64,000 bases of DNA, taken from assembly GCA_947652605.1 (NCBI GenBank), contig OX393576.1, forward strand, positions 60,302,966-60,366,965, given 5' to 3'. The stretch comes from Elmis aenea (taxonomy: Eukaryota > Arthropoda > Insecta > Coleoptera > Elmidae). Below the pieces are notes generated by a model, which was not told where the DNA came from, made no database searches, and saw only the letters and a program-made list of their open reading frames with translations. The translations under genes and the position numbers were made by a program. This document shows, one piece after another, positions 44,996 to 55,512 of the stretch. How positions within the stretch are numbered: the stretch's first letter is position 1; the number at the start of each line of letters is the position of its first letter.

Positions 44996-45159
44996 GCAAC
45001 TAAAGTGACTGCATGTACTTATATGGATTAGTTGTTTACGTATATCGTTACCCAAAGGACGGAAATTTTTAGTGCATTAACGTTAGACGGTTAAAAATTT
45101 AAACGAATACAGCAATATGGGGTCTACAAACCTTGCTACAATTTCGTTAACAGATACAT
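44996..45159 (+). CDS. Possible exon with start codon
   Basis: A strong acceptor (T-rich tract then TTTCAG at 44990-44995) and a consensus donor ACAT|GTAAGT (45159|45160) bound 164 bases. An ATG at 45117 opens MGSTNLATISLTDT before the donor. It would be a second exon carrying the start codon. No downstream coding exon was identified, so it remains a splice-signal prediction. Confidence 0.3.
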
Positions 45160-45190
45160 GTAAGTACTTGACATTTATTTGATCAACATA

Positions 45191-45727
45191 TAGGGTGTTT
45201 CATAATTGAATGCTGATTCTTAGGGTTATTATTCCTTGGATGATTTTAAGAAAAAAAGTTCATATCAATGTAGGTCCGCAATCGCCGTATTTTTGAGATA
45301 CAGGGTGTTAAAAGTTGAAAAAAATATCGGTTTTTTCGTAATATCTTTGATACCGCTTTAGATATTTTTTTGAATTGTAGTAGGTACTAACTAGGCATAA
45401 AAACACATTTTTGTCAGAAAAAAAAATTGTTCTATTTCTACCAATGGCGTCCGTACTAACATGTCCTTGAATATTTTTAATGAAAAAAATGATATGCCAC
45501 TGTTTTTTTTCAAAATAAATGTAATTTTTATAATTTTACTTTATCTCTTAATAAAAATGGTCTCTTGACTTTTTTTTTGTCCGACGAACGGTTTTCGAGT
45601 AAACTTTTAACACCCTGTATCTCAAAAATACGGCGGTTGTGGACCTACATTGATATGAACTTTTTTTCTTAAAATCATCCAAGGAATAATAACCCTAAGG
45701 ATCAGCATTCAATTATGAAACACCCTG
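45191..45727. mobile_element. Tc1/mariner-type foldback MITE (537 bp)
   Basis: TAGGGTGTTTCATAATTGAA on the left, its near complement TTCAATTATGAAACACCCTG on the right, TA on both sides. The arms extend about 130 bases (CTTAGGGTTATTATTCCTTG, CAATGTAGGTCCGCAA) to an inner TACAGGGTGTTAAAAGTT. Loop non-coding. Confidence 0.85.
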
Positions 45728-45729
45728 TA

Positions 45730-46540
45730 TAATCGAAATTAAAGTAAAATAAATACGCAAGCAAGCCGCAAACCATACCAAATATTAAAGTGTTTAGGGT
45801 TGCCTTTTACTTGAAAATATAGGTAAAAAGCTTAGTCTAGATTTATTTGCGTTAAACACAATGATGGTTTGCATTAGTTTCTATTGCAAATGAATATATG
45901 CAATTGGCCGGAGGCATATTTATGTCGTTGTTTTAAAAAATATACAAAAAAACAGTAATTTTATTTAAAAACGTTATAATATATTCTATGAACGCTGAGG
46001 ATAAAAATGTAAAATATGTTTGATGTTTATCGTTATAATTCGGTTCGGTGAATTTGGTTTGGTTTGCAGATCTGCATACCTGACTTCTAACATGTACAAA
46101 AATTGTTATACAATTGCCTTCTATTTAATAAAATCGAGTATTATAAATGTTGTGAAATAAATTAAGACTTGCAGTTGCCTAAAACGCTGGGACGATGAAT
46201 CTGCTCGCACTGAAAATAACCAGAATTTGTTTTTGTAAATATGCAGCGATAAACTATTAATTAATAATTAATGATGATAGCTTAAATAGATTTTAATTAG
46301 TTATTAATGTATTTTGAATGACGCTTTGCCAGGATTTAACAGGACTTGACTCACTTTTTTTTTTAAATAATTGAGGAGTCTTCAGTATTTGTGAACACTT
46401 TTTTAGTTGTCAAAATTACGTTGGCTTATGGCCCTTTTAACCCTTTTGGCATCTTCAGGTTCCGAAATATGGACAAACGCATGCGTCCGGTGTCACTTGC
46501 AAAACTTTTGCGCTCCCAGAAAATACTTTTTGATGCTTAC
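45730..46540. other. Non-coding; downstream side of the beat gene
   Basis: The last exon(s) of the beat-family gene, expected on the minus strand below 46541, were not recognised here. Confidence 0.4.
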
Positions 46541-46739
46541 CTCTTTCTGGAATGGGTTCTCTGGCTCGGTCCAGTTGCAAATTGGATATTTCTCGATATA
46601 CGTCGCCTATTTGTGCGATACATTGTAGCATCAGACGTCCATCGCCGTAAAAAATTTCGCTCAGCGGAAGTTCAAGCACCAAGTCGCTCCAAGAAGAGTT
46701 GTTTGACGTGGAAATAACATACGGGTCGGTTTTGGCTAC
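46541..46739 (-). CDS. beat: beat-family gene, second-Ig-domain exon
   Basis: Exon bounded by acceptor TTTGTGCAG|G (46740) and donor AGAG|GTAAGC (46540); it starts in phase 0 and ends in phase 1. It encodes VAKTDPYVISTSNNSSWSDL, then LELPLSEIFYGDGRLMLQC and IAQIGDVYREISNLQLDRAR, ending EPIPER. This is the end of the second Ig-like domain of beaten-path proteins (pattern L(T/M)LxCxAxIGxxYxExxxxxLDxxxxxPVPERV), neuronal cell-surface proteins that bind Sidestep-type receptors. It lies 11.6 kb from the first-domain exons on the same strand. The exon for the first half of this domain and the C-terminal exon were not located. Overlapping plus-strand frames are shadows. Confidence 0.8.
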
Positions 46740-47485
46740 CTGCACAAACATAAATGACTGTGAAGATTATACATTGGATTAACAAAGTAATAAATGTGAA
46801 AGGTTAATGTTTTAAAAACGATCAAGCGTAGTGGGATATGTTTTTTTGGTATGTCCTGTGATACGTATAGGACTGCCCAGCATGTGGACCACCGGTGACG
46901 TCACACGATGACCTGTATCTACAGGGTGGACCAAATTCGAATGTTATCTATCTCGGTAATCGCAATAGATAGCGAAAATCTGATTTCGGTCTCTCTGGCT
47001 ATTTATGAGAAAATAACGCCTATGCAATCAGATTTTTTCTATCAGATTACATTTTGGCACTACAGACGTAAAATCAAATTTTATTATTTTTTAAAATTTG
47101 CTATAACTTCTTTATATTTTAAATTAGAACAAAATGCAGATTTTTATGCTTGATTTAATAACAAAAGTATTCTATTTTTAGCCACCTTGGCTTTCGGATT
47201 ATGGAGTAAACTTACCTTTTTTAAAATGAAAACTCTACTTGGCCATGACTTAATGTGAGAGAGTATTTTTTTTTAGATTTTTTAAAAATATATAGTTTTA
47301 TATACAAATTTGTTGCAAAAAATAACCGAGATATGGCCAATTTTGGTGAAAATTCGATCATCAAAGTTTTTTTTGTATGATTATGATACGACACTTGGTT
47401 CTGCCGAAAACAGTACCAACCATGTCTTTTTTTAAATGTAAAATTAGACAAGTCAGTAGATATTGTTTTAAATTACCGCTGTCTA
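46740..47485. other. beat intron; TE end at 46922
   Basis: Non-coding. A CAGGGTGGACC terminus at 46922 has no sure partner. Confidence 0.4.
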
Positions 47486-47868
47486 CCTTCATAGCCTACT
47501 TGAAAATACTACTTTGCCCTAATAATTAACAATAAAATCGCGATATCTCGGAAAATATCAATTTTAGGTGAAAAACTGCCCCAATGTTTTCGAAAGAGAA
47601 TTCAATTTTCTATAAAAAACGCCCTGTATAATATTTTAAAAATGTAGGTGATGCAAAGTGTTACATAATCTATTGTCAATCTTATCTCCAAGCGAATTTC
47701 TTCAGACTTCTCAAAGTTTTTAAATATTGAAATTTTTTTAAAGTAGGTACTGTATTTTCATGAAAATGCAATTTTCACGAAAACGGTTGACTTAGACCCG
47801 TAGGTATAACCTTATACATTTTTTGAAGTAAATTTAAAGAGGAATCCAAAATTGTAAAAATGTACAGG
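47486..47868. repeat. Dispersed repeat, copy 1
   Basis: Shares TTTGCCCTAATAATT(A/T)ACAATAAAATC, ATATCTCG(G/A)AAAATAT, GTATAA(T/C)ATTTT, CATTGTCAATCT and TGAAAACGGT-type blocks, in the same order, with 55047-55512. About 70 bases around 55200-55270 are missing here. It ends at a TACAGGGTGTTTCATAAG terminus. Confidence 0.65.
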
Positions 47869-49859
47869 GTGTTTCATAAGAAAAAGTATAACTTAGAAAT
47901 GTCACTATTTTTTTGAGCACCCTGTATGTTTGAATATATTTTTAAAATGCAGCTCTTATTGACTTACATAATCTAACAGCGACAAAAGTTTGAAAATATA
48001 TACCGTTTGGCCATAAAACTCCGTGGCGTCCCTCGTGACTCACCCTATATATAACTACTTAATTACCGTAAGTAATCTTCACAGTTCGTAGTTGCTATAG
48101 TTGTTTTATAAATGAAACAATTAAGTGAAGAGCAATTGAAAGTAATAATTTGTATCGTTTGATGCTTTAGTTGATTAAGCGTCTTGCAGTGCACAGATCT
48201 TGGTTTAGGCGCTCAAACCGACCCTGTTTTTAATGTAGAAGAATTAACCAATACTCACAACCAAGAATTATGGTGCTTCGTATTTTGAAGTACAGTTTTA
48301 AAAGCTTTTAAAACAGCATTATCCCCATTTCCATAGACCCATAATATTTTACATTACAAAGTGCATGTTTGCAGTGAATGATCTCAGATTCGTTGCATTA
48401 ATGCATATGTATACCGCATTCTTTTAAATATTCCTCGCTTGTATCACGAACAAAAGCCGCTTATCATACGTACGGTTTTTAAAGCACATTTGTGATTGTG
48501 CTACCATTCACATCAAACTTGGATGTGACTGCTTTGACTGCATATTATATGATTTCAGTTTTAAAATGCGATGCATTCGTTCTGCGCTATTTTTATTGAG
48601 ATTCTTTTACGCTGTCATTAAATCTTGTTTTATATATCATGAGCAGTCAGCATGAAGCGAGTATGCATGTTTTAGGATATTAATTACTTTTGATATGTGA
48701 TTTTAAAATTTATGGTTTTAGACTCATCCTAATGGACGTTGTTTTAATTATGATTGCACTTCACTGCAGTTTGATTCAGTAGAATACAGTTATTGAGATG
48801 ATAACTATACCATTAAAACATCTTGAATATTACAGCTTTTAATTAAGTAAGTACAGTTGTGAATTGACATGAAGCTGGCATCTGCTGCATTTGAAGGTCT
48901 AATTAGATTGAGGTTTGTTCAACTCGCTTTAGGGCAGTTTCCAGATCGTATTGCGCTGTAACGAATGACCTTGTAGCAAATTTAGAACACATTTTATCCT
49001 ACAAAAATATGTTAATAAAAATGTAACCTGCGATGTGAATAAAGGTATTTTATATAAAATAGAAACTGAGACGTTACTTGTTTAAATAACTTTAGAATTC
49101 GAATGCCAATTAAAATTGCATTTTTTAGCTCAGGAATATTTTTATAGAATCTTATTGAAGTTAAACAAAAGTGCCGTCAATTTCCGGAAAAGACTTATTG
49201 TGTGTTTTATTTAAACAATAAAATAAAAATTTACGCATAAAGCTAAAGATTCATGTTAATGAGTTCTTAAAAGTTTATAACTTTATTTAACTAAACACTT
49301 TTGCTATGCCTATCTTAACAGAAACGAGATCTCATGCAAATTGGTACACCCTGTATTATTAAATGCCGATCAAAACTTACAATTAACATAGCTGTGATGT
49401 TTATTTTCACAATGTGGAATCACATGCAACTGGTTAAATGTAAATATCTTTGTTGTAGTCCAAGCTATTTTAATTTATTGGATAGTGGAAATAGCAGATA
49501 CCCAATCGGTTGGCTGAAACTAAAGTGTCACAGCCACCTGAAATTCAGCAACAAGTTGTTTAAATGTACTTATTCCTTTAACAAACAAATCAATACCTAT
49601 TTGTCGAAAAGTACATACAGATTAAGTTAATTTTGTACAAACATTACTTTAAATTGCATTATCATTACCTACTATAAACAAATAAGATTTTTTTTTACTA
49701 AGGTCATGGTTTCATCGTGTTTTCATGGAAAATTTTGTTACATTCTACATAAAAAAGAACCTTTCAAAGGTACAAGTGAAATTGATTTAATGATTAAGAC
49801 AAAAAAGTTATAAGAGAAAAAGAAATTTGACATTTTAATATTTTTTGCTATAGCATCTG
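47869..49859. other. beat intron; no gene recognised
   Basis: CACCCTGTATG (47922) and CACCCTATAT (48042) termini occur. The open frame 49334-49630 has no motif. Confidence 0.4.
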
Positions 49860-49995
49860 AAGTACGAGGAATTTTGTGCCTTTCTAAATTGATTGTGGCT
49901 CCTCTCATACTAGGGAATAATTTATCTCCGTTAAGCAAACCTGTATCTCCTATAATAAGCGAGATACCCATGCTGGAAATGTAATATGGGACATC
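49860..49995. mobile_element. Half of the 28874-type foldback MITE
   Basis: GAGGAATTTTGTGCC, ATTGATTGTGGCTCCTCTCA, AATAAGCGAGATACCCATGC and a terminal GGGACATCCTG match, in order, the right half of 28874-29095. The left half is absent. It abuts another CAGGGTG end at 50005. Confidence 0.7.
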
Positions 49996-50004
49996 CTGTA
50001 TATA

Positions 50005-51492
50005 CAGGGTGATTTAGTTTCAGTGAAGAGGGAACCCCTGTAAACCTTATATTTTTGTAAATCGTGGCAAATTCTCTATTGAATGAAATAAGTATGCCAG
50101 ACTACTGGGATGGCACTCTATAGTTTCGCAGGGGCTTTTTGATGAATTTAATTTATTTTGAGCCTAAATATCAAAATAAATACATTAGACCTTGAATTAT
50201 TAAAAGAGAAAAAAAAACTATAGTGAGGTCATAGCCCACTATGGTATCCATTTAAAAAAATGCAAGTTTGTAATTTATTTAAGAATTTAAACAATACTGA
50301 AACAAATTAATGTTTTCATTTTACAGGCGTAAGAAAATCTACAACTTTTTCCCCAAAAAATATTTTTATTTTGTTAAGTATAACCGAGTTATTAACGATT
50401 TTAAAACAATGTCTATTTTTATTTTCGTTTATTATCTAGCGTGCATTACATAGCATAACTGAATAGGTCTCAGAAAGGGGAACAATTTGTCTCATTGAAA
50501 CTGTTTTGTAGCTTTTGCCGTTTACAAGATCCCAATAGTGACCCCTCTATGGGGACCACCCTGTTTATTGTTATATTTACTAATTAATTTATATTTAATC
50601 GTTTTAACACTGAGCGTCGTAGCGTGAAGCAATTACTTTGAAAAGCAAATGCCTCGACGTTTTTGTTATCCCTAAGAAAATTGAAAGTATTTGTGATTTT
50701 TTGCACCCTACTGCGACTTCATACAAATATTGAGATTGTAACTTTAATGGTGGCCTCACAGTTTAACGTTTTCTAAGCGTTTTAGCTTTTTCCCGACCCT
50801 CAGTAAAAAGTTGGGTCCGAGCTCTTGCCCTGACCGCTTGTTGCAATAAGCCATTCTTCATCGTTTCCAAAACATTAAGCTTTAATGTGTCGAGAATCTG
50901 TGGGGGTACAACAAATATGTTTTACCGTGATATTATTTAGTATAAATTTCAAGATCGCGGGTGGTCTAGAAGGTGGTGAAGAACAGTTGGCTCTAAGTGT
51001 GTCGCCTTGGTTCAGTGGTTCGCTGGCGACGCTTATTATTGGAGGTTTTTTGGGTAATTCTGAAACAGATACAAAAACAAAATAAATTATTTCAATTTTA
51101 ATTTTTGTTTAGAAGACTAACATTTTGTTAGTTAAGGGGGAACTAAATCTTAGTCGAAGTGTCAATTTTTGCAGAAGTAATAATACACGTAATGTCATAT
51201 TTACATCTCTTTCTAGTACACTAGCAGAAAACAATATAGCAAAACTAATTTCCCCCTCCATATTTCCCCGCCATATATTCGTTCATCACTCTTTATCTTA
51301 GCAGTCTATCATTGTCTATTTTTAACCCTGAAAGCGTTTTCCTAGCAGCCTATTAGATCTTAGCAGCTAAAGGCGTAAATTTTATAGTAATTATTACTTT
51401 TAGAAAAATTAAATATTACAAAGTTAAAGTTTTTTTACTGTAATAATCAATATAAATTCAATGTATAAATAGTTTTAATTATTTCATATTTC
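50005..51492. other. beat intron; no gene recognised
   Basis: CAGGGTGATTTAG at 50005 and GGGGACCACCCTG at 50551 could be the ends of one or two MITEs, but they do not pair beyond the terminal heptamer. The plus-strand open frame 50885-51085 has no support. Confidence 0.35.
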
Positions 51493-52112
51493 CTATAAAA
51501 AGAAGAAATAAATAGAAAAATTGTGATGTTTAATATAAGTTGGTGTGGATATACAAGGGACATTAAAGGTGGCAAACATTTCCTCCATCTGTGCATATCC
51601 ATTGCCTGTTGCAATCATTGCACTTACCGCTGTTGTATTTAAATTTAATTCTTTATTATCAGGACAATTATTAACGTTTTTAGCAGTTGATATAACATTT
51701 TGTGTATGACACACTTTGCATTTGAAATGTAAATTGGAATAAAATCCGTTTTTTGTTTCCCTAATGAAATGCATATCTCGGATTGTACATGAAAATGGAG
51801 TGTGCACAATTTCTTGAATTTGTTGCATAAAAAAACCTACATCAACTAATCGCATTCCATCTAATTTAGCATCAAATTCATTCAAATTTAATTGTTCCCC
51901 AACTTCGAAATCATCTAATTTATGGTTTATATCATTATAAATAAAAAAATATGTTTTTTTTAGTTATTGCAGTTATTATTAGGTACAATAATTATTTAAA
52001 CATATTTTACCAGGTATTTTCATTTAAATTAATTTACCCCAAAACAACATCGGAATTGCCAATATTTATTGCTTGACCAGGTACAGTGACTTTGTTTTCT
52101 TCACGCATTTGT
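51493..52112 (-). pseudogene. Mutator-like domain protein, probable transposon-derived, partial
   Basis: The main exon (51493-51914, after a possible acceptor AAATTAG) encodes DFEVGEQLNLNEFDAKLDGM and RLVDVGFFMQQIQEIVHTPF. CTIRDMHFIRETKNGFYSN, LHFKCKVCHTQ and VSAMIATGNGYAQMEEMFAT follow, then FNVPCISTPTY and a stop soon after. The order RxVDxxYFxxQ, CxxxDMxxxxExxxGxxSxxxxKCxxC and GxGYxxxEEFxxxxxIPxMSxxTY is that of the Mutator-like transposase domain family (PF20700 type, by memory). A short second exon (52038-52112) gives QMREENKVTVPGQAINIGNS. It ends at a usable donor GGG|GTAAAT, but phase agreement with the main exon is poor. The protein stops after the first half of the domain, so it is probably a relic. 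Confidence 0.5.
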
Positions 52113-52139
52113 CTAGATTTAAAGAAAGAGTTATGTATA

Positions 52140-52921
52140 CAGGGTGAGGCATCACTTATGACACCCCCACTTATTTTGTTATTGGAAAGAATTATCAAAA
52201 AAAGTTTCAAATAAAAGTTGTTTGATAGAGTATTTCCCAAAATATTGTCATGTCAAATTTTTGTTTTCTTTTGTTTTTGTAGGAGTTATGGCACCATATT
52301 TGTTTTTTTTTAATGGCACCATACACCTTTTTTTATACGGTTAGAAAGACATTTTCTTTCTCTTTTCAACACACTAAAACTTGTATACCCATACATAACA
52401 AAATTTTTAAGAAAATCGCAAAAGAACAATTTGGTTTTAATAGCATACGGTATTAATTATTTTACATTAGTAGGCTTTGAAAATGATACAAAATGGTAAA
52501 AGATTTAAAAAAAGTTTATTACGTTACAACGGTAAACACAAAACTACTCTAATACATTTTTTACCGTTTTGTATCATTTTCAAAGCCTACTAATGTAAAA
52601 CAATTGATATCGTACGCTATTAAAAACCAAATTGTTCTTTTGCGATTTTCTTAAAAATTTTGTTATCTAAGGGTATAAAAGTTTTAGTGTGTTGAAAAGA
52701 GGAAGAAAATGTCTTTCTAACCGTATAAAAAAATTTGCATGGTGCCATTAAAAAAAAACAAATATGGCGCCATAACTCCTAAAAAAACAAAAGAAAACAA
52801 AAATTTGACATGACAATATTTTGGGAAATACTCTATCAAACAACTTTTATTTGAAACTTTTTTTGATAATTCTTTCCAATAACAAAATAAGTGGGGGTGT
52901 CATAAGTGATGCCTCACCCTG
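52140..52921. mobile_element. Near-perfect palindromic foldback MITE (782 bp)
   Basis: CAGGGTGAGGCATCACTTAT at the left and its exact complement at the right. Arms of about 370 bases are almost identical when folded (GACACCCCCACTTATTTTGT, AACAACTTTTATTTGAAACT, GGCTTTGAAAATGATACAAA all pair), with a spacer of only about 50 bases near 52505-52555. TA is present at the left; at the right TG separates the end from TATA. It sits 28 bases upstream of a Mutator-relic exon. Confidence 0.9.
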
Positions 52922-53266
52922 TGTATAAGATTTTAATTATGTTTTGTTTTAGAAATACTATAAACCGTCAAGTAGCATTCATATATCTATTTATACAATA
53001 GAACTGTTCACTTGCCATTACAAAAATATATATTTATTTAAGTGAATTAAATTTTGCGCGGCTGAAATTTTTTGAAATTTTAATGAATCTACTAGACACC
53101 AGATTAAATAGTGTTTTTGAAAATTAAATGAGTGTCAATTCCAAATAATCCCGGATTCAAAAATATATACATGCAGTTAGGAGAATTAAAGGAAGGTCAT
53201 AATAAAGGTAATGATACTATAAGAATGGTACAGTTAGTTTGTACTGATTTTAACGAACTTTTTTAA

Positions 53267-53365
53267 TTAAACATACTCTCTTGCTCTTGCCATTCTCATT
53301 CTACGTCTTGCTGATGTTTTTCGGCTATAGTAGTTGCTTTTACTATTTAAAAATGTTCGCCCCAT
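53267..53365 (-). CDS. Small basic open frame, possible first exon of the Mutator-like relic
   Basis: ATG at 53365 opens MGRTFLNSKSNYYSRKTSAR, then an arginine-rich end, and a stop after 32 codons. The basic MGRxxxxKxxxxxRKxxARxRxxRAR start resembles leaders of transposon-linked Mutator-like proteins. It lies 1.15 kb upstream of the next exon on the same strand, with the palindromic MITE between. Speculative. Confidence 0.25.
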   Translation of the reverse strand: MGRTFLNSKSNYYSRKTSARRRMRMARAREYV

Positions 53366-53386
53366 GATCTATTCTATAGTATAGAT

Positions 53387-53574
53387 CAATGTTTCTCAAA
53401 CTTGTTACCAATAGCTTACAATAAATAGTTTTGTGGACAATATTTTGTTTTTAACTTAGCCTGGTCAATAAATTTGAATGATTTTCGAATATAATAAAAG
53501 GCTTGGGTTGGTGGACCCCTTCAGATAGATTCGGGGCCTCCAGGGCTTTGCAGACCACACTTTAAGAAATACTG
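53387..53574. mobile_element. hAT MITE (188 bp)
   Basis: CAATGTTTCTCAAACTTG at the left and the complement of CAGTATTTCTTAAAGTGTGG at the right. The flanking duplication GTATAGAT is exact (53379-53386 and 53575-53582). GGTGGACCCC and GGGGCCTCC occur inside, common in this hAT group. The open frame at 53465-53701 is spurious. Confidence 0.88.
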
Positions 53575-54119
53575 GTATAGATTCTATAAGAATAAATTGA
53601 CGTTTAGATTTTCCTGTCATTTTTTGTGTTGTATGTTGTAGAACAGACATACGGCGATAAAATGGTGGGGTATTGCAGCGCCTTCGCTTTGGAAAGTACA
53701 AGTGAAATTTCCTTAAAAAATGGGTTTCTTAGTTCAAGTTTTTAGAAAAAGATTGTGAATAAATTTATTTCAAATTAACAACAATTATTAAAAACATGTT
53801 CCTTAACGGCGGTACAGGACGATATTTTAATTTTAGCCAATAGTTTACAAATATTGATGGTGTAAACAGACGTCAATTTTTAGCCAGTTTTTAATATTTT
53901 TTTGTGATTAACGTATTAACTTTTTTTAAAATCAAGCCTGTACCGCCATTCTCGAACCAATAATCTGTTTACTTACAAATTTTTAAGTACTTTTGATAAT
54001 TAGTGTGAGAGAAAAATTTGAATTACGAAAGCTGTTTTATTGCATGCCTTTAGTTCCCCTTTAAGCAGAGTGGCAATTTTTACAATATGGATATGTGAGG
54101 TGGCCGCGTCTAATTATAA
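53575..54119. other. Non-coding, no gene recognised
   Basis: No feature that I can support. Confidence 0.4.
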
Positions 54120-54766
54120 GCGTGCGTCCAGACGTATGTAATATGCAGAGCTGGGCAATGCTTGAATGCTTACTACCTACTTGCAATAATTTTTTAAGCA
54201 CTTTTAATGCTTCGAGCACAATGCTTGGAGCACTTTCTAAAACAGATGCTCGATGCTTAGAGCACCAAGCACTTTCATGAACACTTGCTACTTATTAAGC
54301 ACTTTAGAAAGACAGTGCTTATTAAGAATTTTTTAAATTTATATATGCTTACTGCATAGTATTTAATCCTTAACATGTATGCTACAAGACTGTCTAAATT
54401 TTAAATTTCTCTTAAGCATTTCCAAAATGCTCAATGCTTGCTGCTTAATTTTTTTAAGCACTTTGGTCAGTGCTTGATGCTTTTCAGCATTTTTAAAAAC
54501 CAAAGTACTTACTGCTTAATTAGATCAAGCACTTACACAAGTGCTTGAATGCTCGGTGCTTTAAGCACTTAGGGTCGGTGCTTTGCCCAGCTCTGGTAAT
54601 ATGTAATGTAATGTAACGTGTATGTAACGCAAATTCGTCGTTTTACGTCACTGCGAGCGTTACATGTAATACAAAAACAACAGGATTCGCATCGTGCTCC
54701 AAACAATTCGCATTAGATACATTACACGTTACATTACATTACATATTACATACGTGTGTACGCACC
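54120..54766. mobile_element. Palindromic MITE split by a hAT MITE
   Basis: Outer arms GCGTCCAGACGTATGTAATATG (left) and, on the other strand, GTACACACGTATGTAATATG (right). They continue on the inner side into TAATGTAATGTAACGTGTA at 54602 and its complement near 54720. Removing the hAT MITE at 54146-54595 joins the left arm into one inverted repeat of about 60 bases. Superfamily not determined; a Harbinger-like terminus is possible. Confidence 0.6.
54146..54595. mobile_element. hAT MITE (450 bp) with AAGCACTT-type internal repeats
   Basis: Ends CAGAGCTGGGCAATGC and, complementary, CAGAGCTGGGCAAAGC. Exact 8-base duplication GTAATATG (54138-54145 and 54596-54603). The interior has over 20 copies of TGCTT, AAGCA or GAGCA, giving an unusual internal repetition. 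Confidence 0.92.
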
Positions 54767-54828
54767 GTTACATATGTCTGGATGAGGCATAAGGGACGCT
54801 AAAACGATGGAAACAATAATTGCCATGA

Positions 54829-54957
54829 TACGGCCACATGGAAAGAATGAAAGAAGAAGGAATACCCAACCAAATATACGAGTGGACCCTAACGAGAAGT
54901 AGAAAAAGAGAAAGACTAAGAACGCGCTGGAAAGATGAAATAGAGACGGCGATGTAA
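54829..54957 (+). pseudogene. RTE-like LINE, C-terminal end
   Basis: Reads YGHMERMKEEGIPNQIYEWT, then LTRSRKRERLRTRWKDEIET and a stop at 54955-54957. This is the (W)YGHVxRMxExRxPxxxLEWxPxxxRxRGRPxxRWxDE tail of RTE-type LINE proteins, and the codon before YGH is a stop in place of Trp. The rest of the element was not found upstream, where the palindromic MITE ends. The minus-strand frame 54768-55049 is a shadow. Confidence 0.7.
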
Positions 54958-55046
54958 AAAAAAGAGAAACTGAAGAAGATTCTTGGTAAAATAATAAAAA
55001 AATTACAATTGTTTTTATCTTTCAATTGTTTCAAAATTATAGCAGT

Positions 55047-55512
55047 CAACCTTGATACATAACCTACTCGAAAATATTACGTTTGCCCTAATAATTTACA
55101 ATAAAATCATGATATCTCGAAAAATATTAGTTTTAGGTACAAAACATGATGAATGTTTTTGAAAGACCATCAAATTTTCTAGACTATGCAAAAACATACA
55201 GAGTGTTGTATTTAAAAAAATTGAGTAACGATGTTTAAAGTTTCACAAGTTTGACCAACCGTAAAAAGCACCCTGTATAACATTTTGTTAAATGTAGCTA
55301 GCACAAAGTGTTAATTAATCCATTGTCAATCTAATTTTTAAACGAAATTCTACTGCGTTTTTAAAGAACCTAAATGTTAAACAAATTTAAAGTGCTGTAT
55401 CGCTCAAAATTTTCATAAAGATGTAAATTTTATGAAAACGGTAACTTTGACCCAAAAAAAACTAATATATGTTTAAAGCAAATTTGCAGAGAAATCCAAA
55501 ACTATAAAAATA
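55047..55512. repeat. Dispersed repeat, copy 2
   Basis: Longer version of the repeat at 47486-47868. It contains CATACAGAGTGTTGTATTTA (about 55193) and AAGCACCCTGTATAAC (55268), and ends in ATATAGGTTGTTCAATTTAA. The GTTGTATTTAAA phrase also occurs in the tandem units at 60901-61562. Confidence 0.6.

Noticed and set aside
50005..50563. Candidate MITE between CAGGGTG at 50005 and CACCCTG at 50557
   Set aside because: The ends do not pair past the heptamer (GATTTAG against GTCCCCA), so they may belong to different elements.
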